A DNA stretch of 39,870 nt from Pseudorhizobium pelagicum (GCA_000722615.1 JOKI01000003.1:221088-260957); one strand, 5' to 3'; positions 7,780 to 17,330 are shown, counted from the stretch's first letter. Numbers and translations are program-made. The notes: generated by a model not told the origin, from the letters alone.

Positions 7780-9405
7780 ATGATCCGTATCGAGAATATC
7801 AGCAAGCAGAACAGCCACCGCCTTCTGTTCATCGAGGCCTCGGCGGCCTTGAACAAGGGCGAGAAGATCGGCCTCGTCGGGCCGAACGGGGCCGGCAAGA
7901 CGACGCTCTTTAGGATGATCACCGGCGAAGAGCAGCCGGATGATGGTCAGGTGGCGGCCGAAAAGAATGTCTCGATCGGCTATTTCAACCAGGACGTCGG
8001 CGAGATGGCAGGGCGCAGCGCCGTGGCCGAGGTCATGGAAGGGGCAGGGCCCGTCAGCGAGGTTGCCGCGGAACTCCGGCAGCTCGAGGCGGCGATGTCG
8101 GATCCGGACCGCATGGACGAGATGGACGCGATCATCGAGCGCTACGGCGAGGTCCAGGCGCGCTACGAGGAGCTCGACGGCTATGCGCTCGAGGGCCGGG
8201 CGCGGGAAGTGCTGGCGGGTCTCAGCTTCTCGCAGGAGATGATGGACGGCGATGTCGGCAAGCTGTCGGGCGGCTGGAAGATGCGCGTCGCGCTCGCGCG
8301 GATCCTGCTGATGCGGCCCGACGTCATGCTGCTCGACGAGCCGAGCAACCACCTTGATCTGGAAAGCCTGATCTGGCTGGAGGAGTTCCTGCGCGGCTAT
8401 GACGGTGCGCTGCTGATGACCTCGCACGACCGCGAGTTCATGAACCGCATCGTCACCAAGATCATCGAGATCGATGCCGGCTCACTCAACAGCTATTCGG
8501 GCGACTACGGGTTCTACGAGGAGCAGCGGGCGCTCAACGAGAAGAACCAGCAGGCGCAGTTCGAACGGCAGCAGGCGATGCTGGCGAAAGAGATGAAGTT
8601 CATCGAGCGCTTCAAGGCGCGCGCCTCGCATGCGACGCAGGTCCAGAGCCGGGTCAAGAAGCTCGACAAGATCGATCGGGTCGAGCCGCCCCGGCGGCGC
8701 CAGACGGTGGCCTTCGACTTCCTGCCGGCGCCGCGCTCGGGCGAGGATGTCGTCAACCTCAAGAACGTCCACAAGGCCTATGGAAGCCGCACCATCTACG
8801 AAGGGCTGGACTTCATGGTCCGCCGCCGCGAGCGCTGGTGCATCATGGGCATCAACGGTGCCGGCAAGTCGACGCTCCTGAAGCTCGTCACCGGCGCGAC
8901 GGATCCGGACGAAGGCCGCGTCACGCTCGGCGCCAGCGTCAAGCTCGGCTATTTCGCACAGCATGCGATGGATGTCCTGGATGGCGACAGCACCGTCCTG
9001 CAATGGCTCGAGGAGCGGTTTCCCAAGGCAGGGCAGGCGCCGCTGCGGGCCCTGTCCGGCTGCTTCGGCTTTTCGGGCGACGACGTGGAGAAGCGCTGCC
9101 GGGTGCTGTCGGGCGGCGAAAAGGCGCGGCTGGTGATGGCGGCCATGCTGTTTGACCCGCCGAACTTCCTCGTCCTCGACGAGCCGACGAACCATCTCGA
9201 CCTCGACACCAAGGAAATGCTGATCAAGGCGCTGTCGGCCTATGAGGGCACCATGCTGTTCGTCTCGCACGACCGGCGCTTCCTCTCGGCGCTCTCCAAC
9301 CGCGTACTGGAGCTGGCGGAAGACGGCATCCACCAGTATGGTGGCGGCTATACGGAATATGTGGAGCGGACGGGCCAGGAGGCGCCGGGCCTGCTGCGGC
9401 AGTAG
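7780..9405 (+). CDS. ABC-F family ATPase (ribosome-associated type)
   Basis: 541 residues with two ABC domains in one chain and no membrane segment. Domain 1: Walker A GPNGAGKTT (34-42), signature LSGGW (about 162), Walker B LLDEPSNHLD. A charged helical linker (about 235-310, rich in Gln, Glu, Lys, Arg) follows, as in the P-site-tRNA-interaction motif of ABC-F proteins. Domain 2: GINGAGKST (about 357-365), LSGGEK (about 443), LVLDEPTNHLDLD. ABC-F proteins (Uup, EttA, YbiT, YheS) bind ribosomes and relieve stalling. The ATG at 7780 is preferred because MIRIENISKQ is the normal domain start; an ATG at 7627 would add a proline/cysteine-rich tail. Converges on cobB with 27 bp between stops. Confidence 0.9.
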   Translation: MIRIENISKQNSHRLLFIEASAALNKGEKIGLVGPNGAGKTTLFRMITGEEQPDDGQVAAEKNVSIGYFNQDVGEMAGRSAVAEVMEGAGPVSEVAAELRQLEAAMSDPDRMDEMDAIIERYGEVQARYEELDGYALEGRAREVLAGLSFSQEMMDGDVGKLSGGWKMRVALARILLMRPDVMLLDEPSNHLDLESLIWLEEFLRGYDGALLMTSHDREFMNRIVTKIIEIDAGSLNSYSGDYGFYEEQRALNEKNQQAQFERQQAMLAKEMKFIERFKARASHATQVQSRVKKLDKIDRVEPPRRRQTVAFDFLPAPRSGEDVVNLKNVHKAYGSRTIYEGLDFMVRRRERWCIMGINGAGKSTLLKLVTGATDPDEGRVTLGASVKLGYFAQHAMDVLDGDSTVLQWLEERFPKAGQAPLRALSGCFGFSGDDVEKRCRVLSGGEKARLVMAAMLFDPPNFLVLDEPTNHLDLDTKEMLIKALSAYEGTMLFVSHDRRFLSALSNRVLELAEDGIHQYGGGYTEYVERTGQEAPGLLRQ

Positions 9406-9432
9406 CCGCAGCGAGGTTCGCCCCGTCCACGC

Positions 9433-10746
9433 CTAGCCTCGGGCGATGGCGTGAAAGAAGCTGCCGCTGACATGTCCCCGGCGTCCGCCGGAAAAGCCGA
9501 TCTCCTTGCCCAGACCGTCGGCAATGGTGGCGAGCGGTTCGTCCGTGCCGGGGGCGATGACGCGGGCATAATGGAATTCGTGGCCGCGGATCGTCTCGCC
9601 TTTGCGCCCCAGCGGACTGTCGGCCAGAAGCGTGGCCTGGCGGTAGCCGAGGTTCATCTTGCGCTTGGCAAAGCTCGTCTGGTGGGAGAGCAGGCCGGTC
9701 ATCCGGTGCATCTCGCCCTCGGCATCCTCCAGCGCTTCGCCCAGCACCATGTAGCCGCCGCATTCGCCGTGGACCGGCTTGACTTCCGCAAATCGTTGCA
9801 TGCCGCTGCGGAAGTTTTCCGCTGCAGCCAGCGCCCCGGCGTGCAGTTCGGGATATCCTCCCGGAAGCCAGCAGACGTCGCAGTCCTGGGGCGGGCTCTC
9901 GTTGGCGAGCGGCGAGAACGGCACGAGTTCGGCGCCGGCGTCCTGCCAGTGCCGGCCAAGGTGGGGGTAGAGGAAGGTAAAGGCGGCGTCCTGCGCCAGG
10001 GCGATCCGCTGGCCGGGCGGCGCAAGCGCATGCGCCGGGGTTCCCTGTGCAACATCGAAGGGCTGTGCCGCCTCAAAAATCGCGTCCAGGTCCAGGGCCG
10101 CTTCCATCGCGTCGGCCAGCCGGTCGATATGCGCATTCATTTCCGGATGCTCGCTCGCCTGTACCAGGCCCAGATGCCGTTCTGGAAGACCGAGGTTCGG
10201 ATCCCGCAGCACGGTGCCGAGCACCGGCAGGCCGATCTCGGCAATCGCCTCGCTGCAGAGGCTGCGGTGGCGCTCGCTGCCGGCACGGTTCAGCACGCAG
10301 CCGGCGATCTTCACCTGAGAATCGTAATGGGCAAAACCATAGGCGACCGCCGCAGCCGTTTGCGATTGCCCGGAAACGTCAAGCACCAGCAGCACGGGCA
10401 CGCCGAACTGGCGCGCCAGGTCGGAGGCCGCACCCGTCCGGTTGCGGTCGCTGCGGATGCCGTCGAAGAGGCCCATGGCGCTCTCGATCAGCAGCAGTTC
10501 CGCGTCCTGCGCCTGCGCGCGCGCCAGATGGCGAAGCAGGTCCGGCTCCATGGCCCAGCTGTCGAGATTGAGGCCCGGCAGACCGGTTGCCGCCTCATGG
10601 AAGCCCGGATCGATGAAGTCCGGCCCCGTCTTGGCGCCGCGCACCTTCACGCCGCGCCGGGCAAAGGCCCGCAGCAGGCCGATGGTGACACTTGTCTTGC
10701 CGGATCCCGATCGGGGCGCGCCGATGATCAGCGCGCGGGCGCTCAC
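9433..10746 (-). CDS. cobB: Cobyrinate/hydrogenobyrinate a,c-diamide synthase
   Basis: 437 residues. P-loop GAPRSGSGKTS (9-19), a synthetase domain, then a class I glutamine amidotransferase domain with the nucleophile in HGECGGYM (about Cys330) and GHEFHYARV near the C-terminus. It uses glutamine and ATP to amidate the a and c side chains, in the aerobic route on hydrogenobyrinic acid before cobalt insertion. It starts with GTG at 10744-10746, which overlaps the cobA stop by 4 bp, so it is translationally coupled to cobA. Length is normal for CobB/CbiA. No riboswitch is seen in front of the cobA-cobB pair. Confidence 0.95.
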   Translation of the reverse strand: MSARALIIGAPRSGSGKTSVTIGLLRAFARRGVKVRGAKTGPDFIDPGFHEAATGLPGLNLDSWAMEPDLLRHLARAQAQDAELLLIESAMGLFDGIRSDRNRTGAASDLARQFGVPVLLVLDVSGQSQTAAAVAYGFAHYDSQVKIAGCVLNRAGSERHRSLCSEAIAEIGLPVLGTVLRDPNLGLPERHLGLVQASEHPEMNAHIDRLADAMEAALDLDAIFEAAQPFDVAQGTPAHALAPPGQRIALAQDAAFTFLYPHLGRHWQDAGAELVPFSPLANESPPQDCDVCWLPGGYPELHAGALAAAENFRSGMQRFAEVKPVHGECGGYMVLGEALEDAEGEMHRMTGLLSHQTSFAKRKMNLGYRQATLLADSPLGRKGETIRGHEFHYARVIAPGTDEPLATIADGLGKEIGFSGGRRGHVSGSFFHAIARG

Positions 10747-11534
10747 GGGGCCGGCTCCTGGCTCAGCAAGTCGCGCATCGTGACGATGTCGCCGATGACG
10801 ATCAGCGCGGGGGCTGAAAAGTCTTGCCGCTCCACTTCCCGCTCCACGGTGTCCAGCGTCGCGACCAGCAGCCGCTCGTCGGGCGTGGTGGCGGCCATCA
10901 GCACCGCCGTCGGAGTTGAAGGAGAAAGACCGCCGTCGATCAGCAGGCGGCTGATCTCGCCGATCATCTTGAGGCCCATGTAGACGATGATCGGCTCGCC
11001 GAGCTTGGCAAGCGCGCGCCAGTCGAGGTCGTCCTCGGTACCAGCGGCATGGCCGGTGGCCAGCGTGATCGAGCGGCTGATGCCGCGCATGGTGGCCGGA
11101 ATGCGTGCCGAGGCGAGTGCTGCCAGCGAGGACGTCATTCCCGGCAGGATGCGGAAGGGGATGCCGGCTTTCACCAGCGCTTCGGCTTCTTCTCCGCCGC
11201 GTCCGAAGATGAAGGGGTCGCCGCCCTTCAGCCGCAGCACCTTCTTCCCGGCCCGCGCCAATTCGATCAGCGAGGCGGTGATGTTGTCCTGCGTCGCGGA
11301 CGGCTTGCCGCCGCGCTTGCCGGCAAAATGCAGTTCAGCCGCGGTGGCAAATGCCAGAACCTCCGGCGAGACGAGCGCATCGTAGACGATGCAATCGGCC
11401 TTCGACAGGGCATCGGCCACTTCGAGCGTCAGGTAGCGGGGATGTCCGGGACCGGCGCCCGCAAGCCAGACATGGCCCGGCTCAAAGCGGGGCGCTCCAG
11501 CAGAAATGGCGGCGATGGTATCATTCTGACTCAT
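10743..11534 (-). CDS. cobA: Uroporphyrinogen-III C-methyltransferase (SUMT)
   Basis: 263 residues from ATG 11532-11534, which has AAAAGG about 7 nt upstream. VWLAGAGPGHP (22-32), DALVSPEVL (52-60) and LKGGDPFIFGRGGEEAEAL (102-120) are the SUMT fingerprint. It carries out two SAM-dependent methylations of uroporphyrinogen III at C2 and C7 to make precorrin-2, the entry step to cobalamin and sirohaem. It lacks the CysG dehydrogenase/ferrochelatase domain, as expected for CobA. The frame stays open upstream over cbiD, but the domain begins where this ATG does. Divergent from cbiD with 52 bp between starts. Confidence 0.95.
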   Translation of the reverse strand: MSQNDTIAAISAGAPRFEPGHVWLAGAGPGHPRYLTLEVADALSKADCIVYDALVSPEVLAFATAAELHFAGKRGGKPSATQDNITASLIELARAGKKVLRLKGGDPFIFGRGGEEAEALVKAGIPFRILPGMTSSLAALASARIPATMRGISRSITLATGHAAGTEDDLDWRALAKLGEPIIVYMGLKMIGEISRLLIDGGLSPSTPTAVLMAATTPDERLLVATLDTVEREVERQDFSAPALIVIGDIVTMRDLLSQEPAP

Positions 11535-11586
11535 GCGACAACCTTTTGCCGATGACGGCGCTCGGCCGCAAGGATATAGAACGCCC

Positions 11587-12696
11587 ATGGAGACCGACGA
11601 CAAGAACCTTCGCCGTGGCTGGACCACGGGCACCTGCGCGGCTGCCGCCACCAAGGCGGCCTGCATGGGGCTGCTCGAAGGTCGCTTTCCGTCGATGGTC
11701 GAGGTCACGCTGCCGGGCGGCCAGCGACCGGCCTTTGCCGTTGCCCAGGAGGAAATCGGCGGCGATTTCGCCCGGGCGGGCATTGTAAAGGATGCCGGCG
11801 ACGACCCGGACGTCACCCATGGGGCGCTGATCATCAGCACCGTGCGGCGCGGACAGCCGGGAGCCGGCATCACGTTTCACGCCGGCAAGGGGGTTGGCAT
11901 GATCACCCGCGCCGGCCTCCCGCTGCCCCCGGGCGAGCCTGCCATCAACCCGGTTCCGCGAAAGATGATCGCCGCGGCGATTGCCGAGGTGGCCGGTCCT
12001 GACATCGATCTTGCGGTGGAAATCTCCGTCGTCGACGGTGAGAAGCTGGCGGAAAAAACCCTCAACGGCCGGCTCGGCATCGTCGGTGGGCTGTCCATTC
12101 TCGGCACGACGGGCATCGTCATTCCGTTTTCCTGCTCCGCCTGGATCCATTCGATCTGGCGTGGGATCGACGTCGCGCGCGCCGCCGGCCTCACCCATGT
12201 GGCGGGTTCCACCGGCAATGCCTCCGAAATGGCCGTCGCCGCCCATCACGGCCTGCCGGACGTTGCCCTGATCGACATGGGCGATTTCGTGGGCGGTATG
12301 CTGAAATATCTGCGCGATCATCCGGTCCCCCGCATCACCGTCGCAGGCGGCGTCGCCAAGATGACGAAGCTCGGTCAGGGGATGCTGGACGTCCACTCCA
12401 AGCGCGGTCTTCCGGACCTCGAGGCGCTGGCGCAGGTGGCGCGGGACTGCGGGGCAGGCGAAGAGCTTTCTGCTCGGATCGCCGGCGCCAACACGGTCGC
12501 CGAAGCTTTCGACCTCGCCTCCGAAGCGGGTGTCGAGATCGGCAACCGGATTGCCGCCCGGGCCTGGACGACGGCCGCGAAAGTCCTCAAGCAATCCGAG
12601 ATCTCGCTCGAGATCCTGGTGTTCGATCGCAACGGCCGTCTCAGGGGACGGGCTGATTTCACCCCCAGCGATCATTCCGAACCCGTGTCGTCCTGA
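11587..12696 (+). CDS. cbiD: Cobalt-precorrin-5B (C1)-methyltransferase family protein
   Basis: 369 residues. The N-terminal [18 protein letters not shown] segment (about 8-25) is the CbiD hallmark; [21 protein letters not shown] and HVAGSTGN follow in family order. In the anaerobic pathway CbiD methylates C1 after deacetylation. Here it lies inside an otherwise aerobic set (CobG, CobH-M), and no cobF is in the window, so it likely supplies the C1-methylation step. ATG 11587 was chosen because the conserved domain begins seven residues later; the in-frame ATG at 11533 overlaps cobA's start and lacks a ribosome site. Its last 25 bp overlap the tail of cobM on the other strand. Confidence 0.92.
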   Translation: METDDKNLRRGWTTGTCAAAATKAACMGLLEGRFPSMVEVTLPGGQRPAFAVAQEEIGGDFARAGIVKDAGDDPDVTHGALIISTVRRGQPGAGITFHAGKGVGMITRAGLPLPPGEPAINPVPRKMIAAAIAEVAGPDIDLAVEISVVDGEKLAEKTLNGRLGIVGGLSILGTTGIVIPFSCSAWIHSIWRGIDVARAAGLTHVAGSTGNASEMAVAAHHGLPDVALIDMGDFVGGMLKYLRDHPVPRITVAGGVAKMTKLGQGMLDVHSKRGLPDLEALAQVARDCGAGEELSARIAGANTVAEAFDLASEAGVEIGNRIAARAWTTAAKVLKQSEISLEILVFDRNGRLRGRADFTPSDHSEPVSS

Positions 12697-13454
12697 GGCC
12701 AGCCGGGGCGGAAGCGCCGCACATAGTCGGCATTGTATAGCTGGCTTTCGACAAAATCGGCGGCACCGAGGCCACGGCCGACGAAGATGATCGCGGTGCG
12801 CTCCACCGGTTCGGCGGCAAGCTTCGCTTCGATGTCGGACAGCGTCCCGCGGATGATGCGCTCCTCCGGCCACGAGGCCCTGACGACGATCGCGACGGGG
12901 CAGTCCATGCCGTAGAAGGGCAGAAGCTCGGCCACAACACGGTCGATGGCGTGGATGGCGAGATGGATCGCCAGCGTTGCACCTGTTGCACCGAAGGCTG
13001 CCAGTGTCTCGCCATCCGGCATTTTCGAGGCGCGGCCGGAGATGCGGGTCAGGACCAGGCTCTGGGCGACTTCCGGGATCGTCAGCTCGCGTCGAAGTGC
13101 TGCTGCGGCGGCGGCGAAGGAGGGGACGCCCGGCGTCAGCGTATAGTCTATGCCGTGCTTCTCCAGCCGGCGGATCTGTTCGGCCACGGCACTCCAGACC
13201 GACAGATCGCCGGAATGCAGCCGCGCCACATCCTTGCCCTTGCGGTGCGCGGCCAGATACTCGGCCTCGATCTCGTCCAGCGACAGCGAGCCGGTGTCGA
13301 CAATGCGGGCATCGGTCGGGCAGTAGTCGAGAATCTCGCGCGGCATGATGGAGCCGGCGTAGAGGCAGACCGGCGAGCGGGCGAGGATGTCGCGGCCGCG
13401 TACGGTGATCAGGTCGGCGGCGCCAGGGCCTGCGCCAATGAAGTGGACGGTCAT
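12672..13454 (-). CDS. cobM: Precorrin-4 C11-methyltransferase
   Basis: 260 residues of the tetrapyrrole methylase fold. [20 protein letters not shown] (1-20), [15 protein letters not shown] (about 32-46), and [15 protein letters not shown] (about 78-92) are the CobM/CbiF signatures. It adds the C11 methyl using SAM. Its ATG overlaps the cobE stop in a 4-bp ATGA, so cobL-cobE-cobM form one translational unit. It ends inside the last codons of the convergent cbiD (25-bp overlap), leaving no space for an ordinary terminator. Confidence 0.95.
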   Translation of the reverse strand: MTVHFIGAGPGAADLITVRGRDILARSPVCLYAGSIMPREILDYCPTDARIVDTGSLSLDEIEAEYLAAHRKGKDVARLHSGDLSVWSAVAEQIRRLEKHGIDYTLTPGVPSFAAAAAALRRELTIPEVAQSLVLTRISGRASKMPDGETLAAFGATGATLAIHLAIHAIDRVVAELLPFYGMDCPVAIVVRASWPEERIIRGTLSDIEAKLAAEPVERTAIIFVGRGLGAADFVESQLYNADYVRRFRPGWPQDDTGSE

Positions 13455-13837
13455 GAGGTTTCTCCGGAGCGGGCGAGCGCGCAGGTGGCGCCCTCGGCAA
13501 TGACGCGTGCCACGATCAGTTCGGACGTCGGACCGGCGACGGCCAGCGCTGCCGCCTCCGAAAGGCTGGGCGAGACGGTTCTGGCAAGACTGTGCTGCGA
13601 GACCGTCCGCGTCCGTGGCTCGGCGGCGGTCAGGTCTTCGTCGGTAACGATGTGAAGCGGCAGGCCAAGACGGGTCGCCAGCTCGCGGATACCCGGTTCG
13701 TCTTCCTTGATGGTTCCGGTCGCCAGTGCGGTGACAGTGGCAGGTTCGAGGCGAGCTTCCTGGCAGGCCAGCAACAGGGCCGCCTCCACGCTCTCCATCG
13801 GGGTGCCCCGACGGCAGCCAAGACCTGCGACAATCAT
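13451..13837 (-). CDS. cobE: CobE (CbiG C-terminal-like) cobalamin biosynthesis protein
   Basis: 128 residues from ATG 13835-13837. [17 protein letters not shown] (1-17) followed by [13 protein letters not shown] (about 39-51) and a LVTDEDL-like segment is the CbiG C-terminal domain pattern. CobE is required in the aerobic pathway; its exact reaction is not firmly established to my knowledge. It overlaps cobL (upstream) and cobM (downstream) by 4 bp each. The frame is open further upstream inside cobL, but the extra part is Arg/Gly-rich antisense-like sequence and the domain starts at this Met. Confidence 0.9.
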   Translation of the reverse strand: MIVAGLGCRRGTPMESVEAALLLACQEARLEPATVTALATGTIKEDEPGIRELATRLGLPLHIVTDEDLTAAEPRTRTVSQHSLARTVSPSLSEAAALAVAGPTSELIVARVIAEGATCALARSGETS

Positions 13838-15087
13838 GCGTCTTCCCCGTTCTTCTGCCAGGTCCACTGGGTGACCGGCATGGCCGACCGCCAGCCCTGC
13901 ATGCTGCCCACGGGTTCCGCGCGGCTCACCTGCAGGCGGATGAGATGGCCGCCGTGCCGGGCCTGGGCTGCCAGCAGCACGGCCTCCATCTCGAGCGTCA
14001 CGGCATTGGCGACCAGCCGCCCCTCCGGCTTCAGGCAATCCATCGCCGTCTCCAGCACGCCCGGCTCGCTGCCGCCGCCACCGATGAAGATCGCATCCGG
14101 TGGTTCCAGCCCGACAAGCGCTGCAGGCGCGGTGCCTTCTACGATGGAGAGCCCGGGGACGCCAAACGCCTGCGCATTGCGCTGCGCCCGGGCGGCGCGA
14201 ACCGGATTAGCCTCGATGCCGATCGCGCGCATCGAGGGATGCCGGAGCATCCATTCAATGCCGATCGAGCCCGAGCCGGCGCCGATGTCCCACAGCAGTT
14301 CGCCCCGGCGCGGCGCGAGCGCCGACAGGGTTACGGCGCGGATCTCCCGCTTGGTCATCTGGCCGTCATGCTCGAAGAGGTGGTCGTCGAGGCCGGTTGA
14401 AAGCGGGAGGACCCGGGCCGGTCCATCGGCGCGGACTTCCAGGGCGACGAGGTTGAGCTCGCTGATGTCCTCCAGCGTAAAGGCCGATGCGTTTGTTGTC
14501 CGGATCCGCTCGCTCTCGCCGCCCAGTGCTTCGAGGACGGTCAGAACCGAGGCGCCGAAGCCGGCCTCGACCAGCAGCCGTGCAATGTCCGCCGGCCCGC
14601 GCCCATCCGAGGTCAGCGCCAGCACATGACGGCCGGGGTGGAGGAGGGGGCGGATCAGGTCGACCGGCCGGCCATGCAGCGACACCGTCTCGATATCCTG
14701 CAGCGTCCAGCCGAGGCGGGCTGCGGCCAGCGAGAAGGCGGAAGGCGCCGGGAAGGTTGCGTATTCCTGCGGCTCGAGATGCCGCGACAGGGTAACGCCG
14801 ACGCCGAAGAGGAAGGGGTCTCCGGAGGCGAGCACGCAGACCGGCGTGCCGCGCAGGGCCAGAACGTCGCGCATCTGCGGGTCGAAGGGCGTGGGCCAGG
14901 GTCTGGCGTCGCCGCGGATCATCGCCTGCGCCAGTTCCAGATGCCGCCTGCCGCCGAAGACGGTGGCCGCCGAGCCGATCGCCTGCCTGGCGTTTTCGCC
15001 CAATCCGGCAATGCCGTCCTCGCCGATGCCGACGATGGACAGCCAGCGGTCTGCCGTTGCATGGTCGGCGCGCGACTCAGGAGGCAT
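13834..15087 (-). CDS. cobL: Precorrin-6Y C5,15-methyltransferase (decarboxylating)
   Basis: About 417 residues. The N-terminal CbiE-like tetrapyrrole methylase domain begins at [11 protein letters not shown] and contains [13 protein letters not shown]. The C-terminal CbiT-like domain has the SAM site [14 protein letters not shown] (about 260-275) and [13 protein letters not shown]. The fused protein methylates C5 and C15 and decarboxylates the C12 acetate. ATG 15085-15087 is preferred over earlier ATGs (to 15135) because GGAG lies about 9 nt before it. This start is one base from the cobK GTG on the other strand, so the two genes meet head to head with no promoter space. It is followed by cobE and cobM with 4-bp overlaps. 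Confidence 0.93.
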   Translation of the reverse strand: MPPESRADHATADRWLSIVGIGEDGIAGLGENARQAIGSAATVFGGRRHLELAQAMIRGDARPWPTPFDPQMRDVLALRGTPVCVLASGDPFLFGVGVTLSRHLEPQEYATFPAPSAFSLAAARLGWTLQDIETVSLHGRPVDLIRPLLHPGRHVLALTSDGRGPADIARLLVEAGFGASVLTVLEALGGESERIRTTNASAFTLEDISELNLVALEVRADGPARVLPLSTGLDDHLFEHDGQMTKREIRAVTLSALAPRRGELLWDIGAGSGSIGIEWMLRHPSMRAIGIEANPVRAARAQRNAQAFGVPGLSIVEGTAPAALVGLEPPDAIFIGGGGSEPGVLETAMDCLKPEGRLVANAVTLEMEAVLLAAQARHGGHLIRLQVSRAEPVGSMQGWRSAMPVTQWTWQKNGEDA

Positions 15088-15091
15088 CGTG
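15079..15091. promoter_or_regulatory. Head-to-head start region of cobL and cobK, with cobK ribosome site
   Basis: The plus strand has AGGAGG at 15079-15084 and then GTG (15089-15091) starting cobK after 4 nt. The minus strand starts cobL at ATG 15085-15087. One base separates the two start codons. The Shine-Dalgarno of cobK lies within the first codons of cobL, and that of cobL (GGAG at about -10) lies within the first codons of cobK. Any promoters for either gene must lie inside the other's coding sequence or farther away. Confidence 0.8.
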
Positions 15092-15841
15092 AAACACTCC
15101 ATCCTCATTCTTGGCGGCACGGCGGAAGCCCGCAAGCTTGCCGAACGACTGTCGGGCGATCCGCGTTACCGCCTGGAGCTGTCGCTCGCCGGGCGCACGC
15201 TGGTGCCGGCCGAACATGCGGTGCCACTGCGCGTCGGTGGCTTCGGCGGTGCCGAGGGCCTGGCGGATTACCTGCGCGAAAACGGGATCGCGATGCTGAT
15301 CGATGCCACGCATCCCTATGCGGCGCAGATCTCCGCCAATGCCGCGGCGGCCTCGCGCCTGTCGGGCGTGCCGCTGCTGGCGCTGCGCCGCGCGCCCTGG
15401 CAGCATCAGCCGGGGGATCGCTGGCGCCAGGTGGCCAGCGTCGCGGTGGCTGTGTCCGCTCTCGGCGAAACGCCCCGCCGGGTCTTCCTGACGCTCGGGC
15501 GCCAGGAGCTCCTGCCCTTCGAGGCGGCGCCGCAGCATGACTACCTGATCCGCAGCGTCGATCCGGTCGAGCCGCCGCTTAGCGTCCCGCATGCCGCTTA
15601 CATCACCGATCGTGGCCCCTTCGAGGAGGCCCAGGAGGCGGCGCTTCTCTCCGGCCACGGCATCGAGGTCATTGTCGCCAAGAACAGCGGCGGACCGGCC
15701 AGCTACGGCAAGATCGCCGCGGCCCGGGCGCTCGGGATCGACGTGGTGCTGATCGAGCGGCCTGAGCTCCCGGATGTCGAGGCCGTCGGTTCCGTCGACG
15801 AGATGGTCGAACGCCTCGCTCATGCGCTGCCGCCTCTGTAG
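15089..15841 (+). CDS. cobK: Precorrin-6A reductase
   Basis: 250 residues. SILILGGTAEARKLAE (4-19) is the NAD(P)-binding-like start of the CobK/CbiJ family; LIDATHPYAAQIS and the C-terminal VIVAKNSGGPASYGKI are also conserved. It reduces precorrin-6A to 6B (6Y) with NADPH. The GTG start is fixed by an AGGAGG 4 nt upstream and by the family N-terminus. It lies between cobJ and cobL, as its pathway place suggests, but on the opposite strand: 1 bp from the cobL start and overlapping the cobJ stop by 22 bp. How it is transcribed is unclear. Confidence 0.94.
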   Translation: MKHSILILGGTAEARKLAERLSGDPRYRLELSLAGRTLVPAEHAVPLRVGGFGGAEGLADYLRENGIAMLIDATHPYAAQISANAAAASRLSGVPLLALRRAPWQHQPGDRWRQVASVAVAVSALGETPRRVFLTLGRQELLPFEAAPQHDYLIRSVDPVEPPLSVPHAAYITDRGPFEEAQEAALLSGHGIEVIVAKNSGGPASYGKIAAARALGIDVVLIERPELPDVEAVGSVDEMVERLAHALPPL

Positions 15842-16596
15842 CTGCGCGGCGAATAGACGAGTGGCGGCCTGCCGTCGCGTGCGATGATCCGGGTCTCGGG
15901 CGAACCGACGATGACGCAGGTCGCCATGTCGGCCATGTTTCCTGCGGCGTCTTTCAGCGCGACGGTGCGGATGACCTCGTCCGGCCGGCCCGCCGCCCGT
16001 CCGAAGATCACCGGCACGTCCGCGGGCAGATGGCTGCGCAGGAGGTCGAAGGCCGCGTCCAGTTGATGCGGCCGCGCCTTGCTGATGGGATTGTAGAAGG
16101 CCATCACGAAGCCTGCCTCGGCAGCCGCCACGAGGCGCTTCTCAATGATCTCCCAGGGCTTCAGGTTGTTGGACAGCGATATGGCGCAGAAGTCGTGTCC
16201 GAGCGGCGCGCCGGCTCGTGCGGCGACCGCCAGCATGGCCGTCACGCCCGGAACGACGGAGACGTCGACGGTTCGCCACGCGGCCGGTCCGTCCTCGATT
16301 GCCTCGCAGACGGCAGCGGCCATGGCAAACACGCCCGGATCGCCGCCGGAGACGACGCAGACCTTGCCGCCCTCTGCCGCCATCGCCAGCGCCGCCTTCG
16401 CGCGGGCCAGTTCCTCACGGTTGTCGGAGGCGTGGCGGCGCTGGTCTGGGCGCAGCGACAGCCGGTCGATGTAGGGGAAATAGCCGAAGAAATCGTCCGA
16501 GCCCGCGACCGCTGCCGCCGCCTCCGGCGTCATCTGGTCCGGACTGCCGGGACCGAGCCCGACGACAACGAGTGAACCGGCAGCCACCGCCGTCAT
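15820..16596 (-). CDS. cobJ: Precorrin-3B C17-methyltransferase
   Basis: 258 residues. LVVVGLGPGSPDQMTPEA (9-26), VCVVSGGDPGVFAMAAAV (about 79-96) and FCAISLSN are the CobJ/CbiH pattern. It methylates C17 and drives ring contraction to precorrin-4. The start overlaps the cobI stop by 4 bp. No CbiG-like or other fused domain is present; length is normal. Its tail overlaps the convergent cobK by 22 bp. Confidence 0.95.
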   Translation of the reverse strand: MTAVAAGSLVVVGLGPGSPDQMTPEAAAAVAGSDDFFGYFPYIDRLSLRPDQRRHASDNREELARAKAALAMAAEGGKVCVVSGGDPGVFAMAAAVCEAIEDGPAAWRTVDVSVVPGVTAMLAVAARAGAPLGHDFCAISLSNNLKPWEIIEKRLVAAAEAGFVMAFYNPISKARPHQLDAAFDLLRSHLPADVPVIFGRAAGRPDEVIRTVALKDAAGNMADMATCVIVGSPETRIIARDGRPPLVYSPRSYRGGSA

Positions 16597-17330
16597 GGAC
16601 GCGCCTTCCAGCCGGGGACGAGGACGAGGGAGAAATAGGGCGCCGGGCTCTCGTCGCGGTCGGCAAGCCGCTGCGCCGAGCCGTTGCTCATCGTGCCGCG
16701 CTCGACGTAGAGCGCTTCCGACAGCTTGCCGACGGCCTGCAGGGCGCGGCGGATCTTCGGCAGGTTGCGACCGACCTTCATGATCACGGCGCCATCCGTA
16801 TCCGACAGTCGTTCGGTCAGCTTTTCCTCCGACAGGGTGCCGGGCAGCACGCTCAGGATATCGTCGCCCTGCACCAGCGGCAGGCCGGCCATCGACCAGC
16901 AGCCCGACATGGCCGTGACGCCGGCGATGACCTCCGCCTCGTAGTGCGGCGCAAGCCGCACATGCAGGTGCATGTAGGAGCCGTAGAAGAGCGGGTCGCC
17001 CTCGCTCAGCACCGCAACATTCCTGCCCTGGTCGAGATAGGCGGCGATCTCGCGTGCCGAGCGATCGAAGAAATCGGCGATCGGGCCGCGGTAATCGGCC
17101 TCGTCCTTGTGCGTCTCCACCGTCACCGGATAGACGAGCGGCAGCTCCACCGTTCCCGGCCGGATGTGGGCCGCGACGATCGTGCGGCCGTTGCCGGCGC
17201 TTCCCTTCTTGCAGAAGAAGGCGACGACGTCGGCTTCAGACAGCGCCCGCACCGCCTTAAGCGTCAGAAGTTCCGGATCGCCCGGCCCGGTGCCGACGCC
17301 GGTCAGTCTGCCCTTGGCGGCGGCTGTCAC
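16593..17330 (-). CDS. cobI: Precorrin-2 C20-methyltransferase
   Basis: 245 residues. LTGVGTGPGDPELLTLKA (9-26) and LSEGDPLFYGSYMHL (about 104-118) are the CobI/CbiL signatures. SAM-dependent C20 methylation of precorrin-2 gives precorrin-3A. It overlaps cobH upstream and cobJ downstream by 4 bp each, in the order cobH-cobI-cobJ typical of alphaproteobacteria. Confidence 0.95.
   Translation of the reverse strand: MTAAAKGRLTGVGTGPGDPELLTLKAVRALSEADVVAFFCKKGSAGNGRTIVAAHIRPGTVELPLVYPVTVETHKDEADYRGPIADFFDRSAREIAAYLDQGRNVAVLSEGDPLFYGSYMHLHVRLAPHYEAEVIAGVTAMSGCWSMAGLPLVQGDDILSVLPGTLSEEKLTERLSDTDGAVIMKVGRNLPKIRRALQAVGKLSEALYVERGTMSNGSAQRLADRDESPAPYFSLVLVPGWKARP

Noticed and set aside
11533..11586. 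cbiD starting at ATG 11533, sharing a CATG with cobA
   Set aside because: No ribosome site precedes it, and the family N-terminus fits ATG 11587; kept only as a possibility.
11521..13500. 659-codon minus-strand frame across cbiD and cobM
   Set aside because: Its residues match nothing in cobM's real frame and it is antisense to cbiD; CobM and CbiD frames explain the region.
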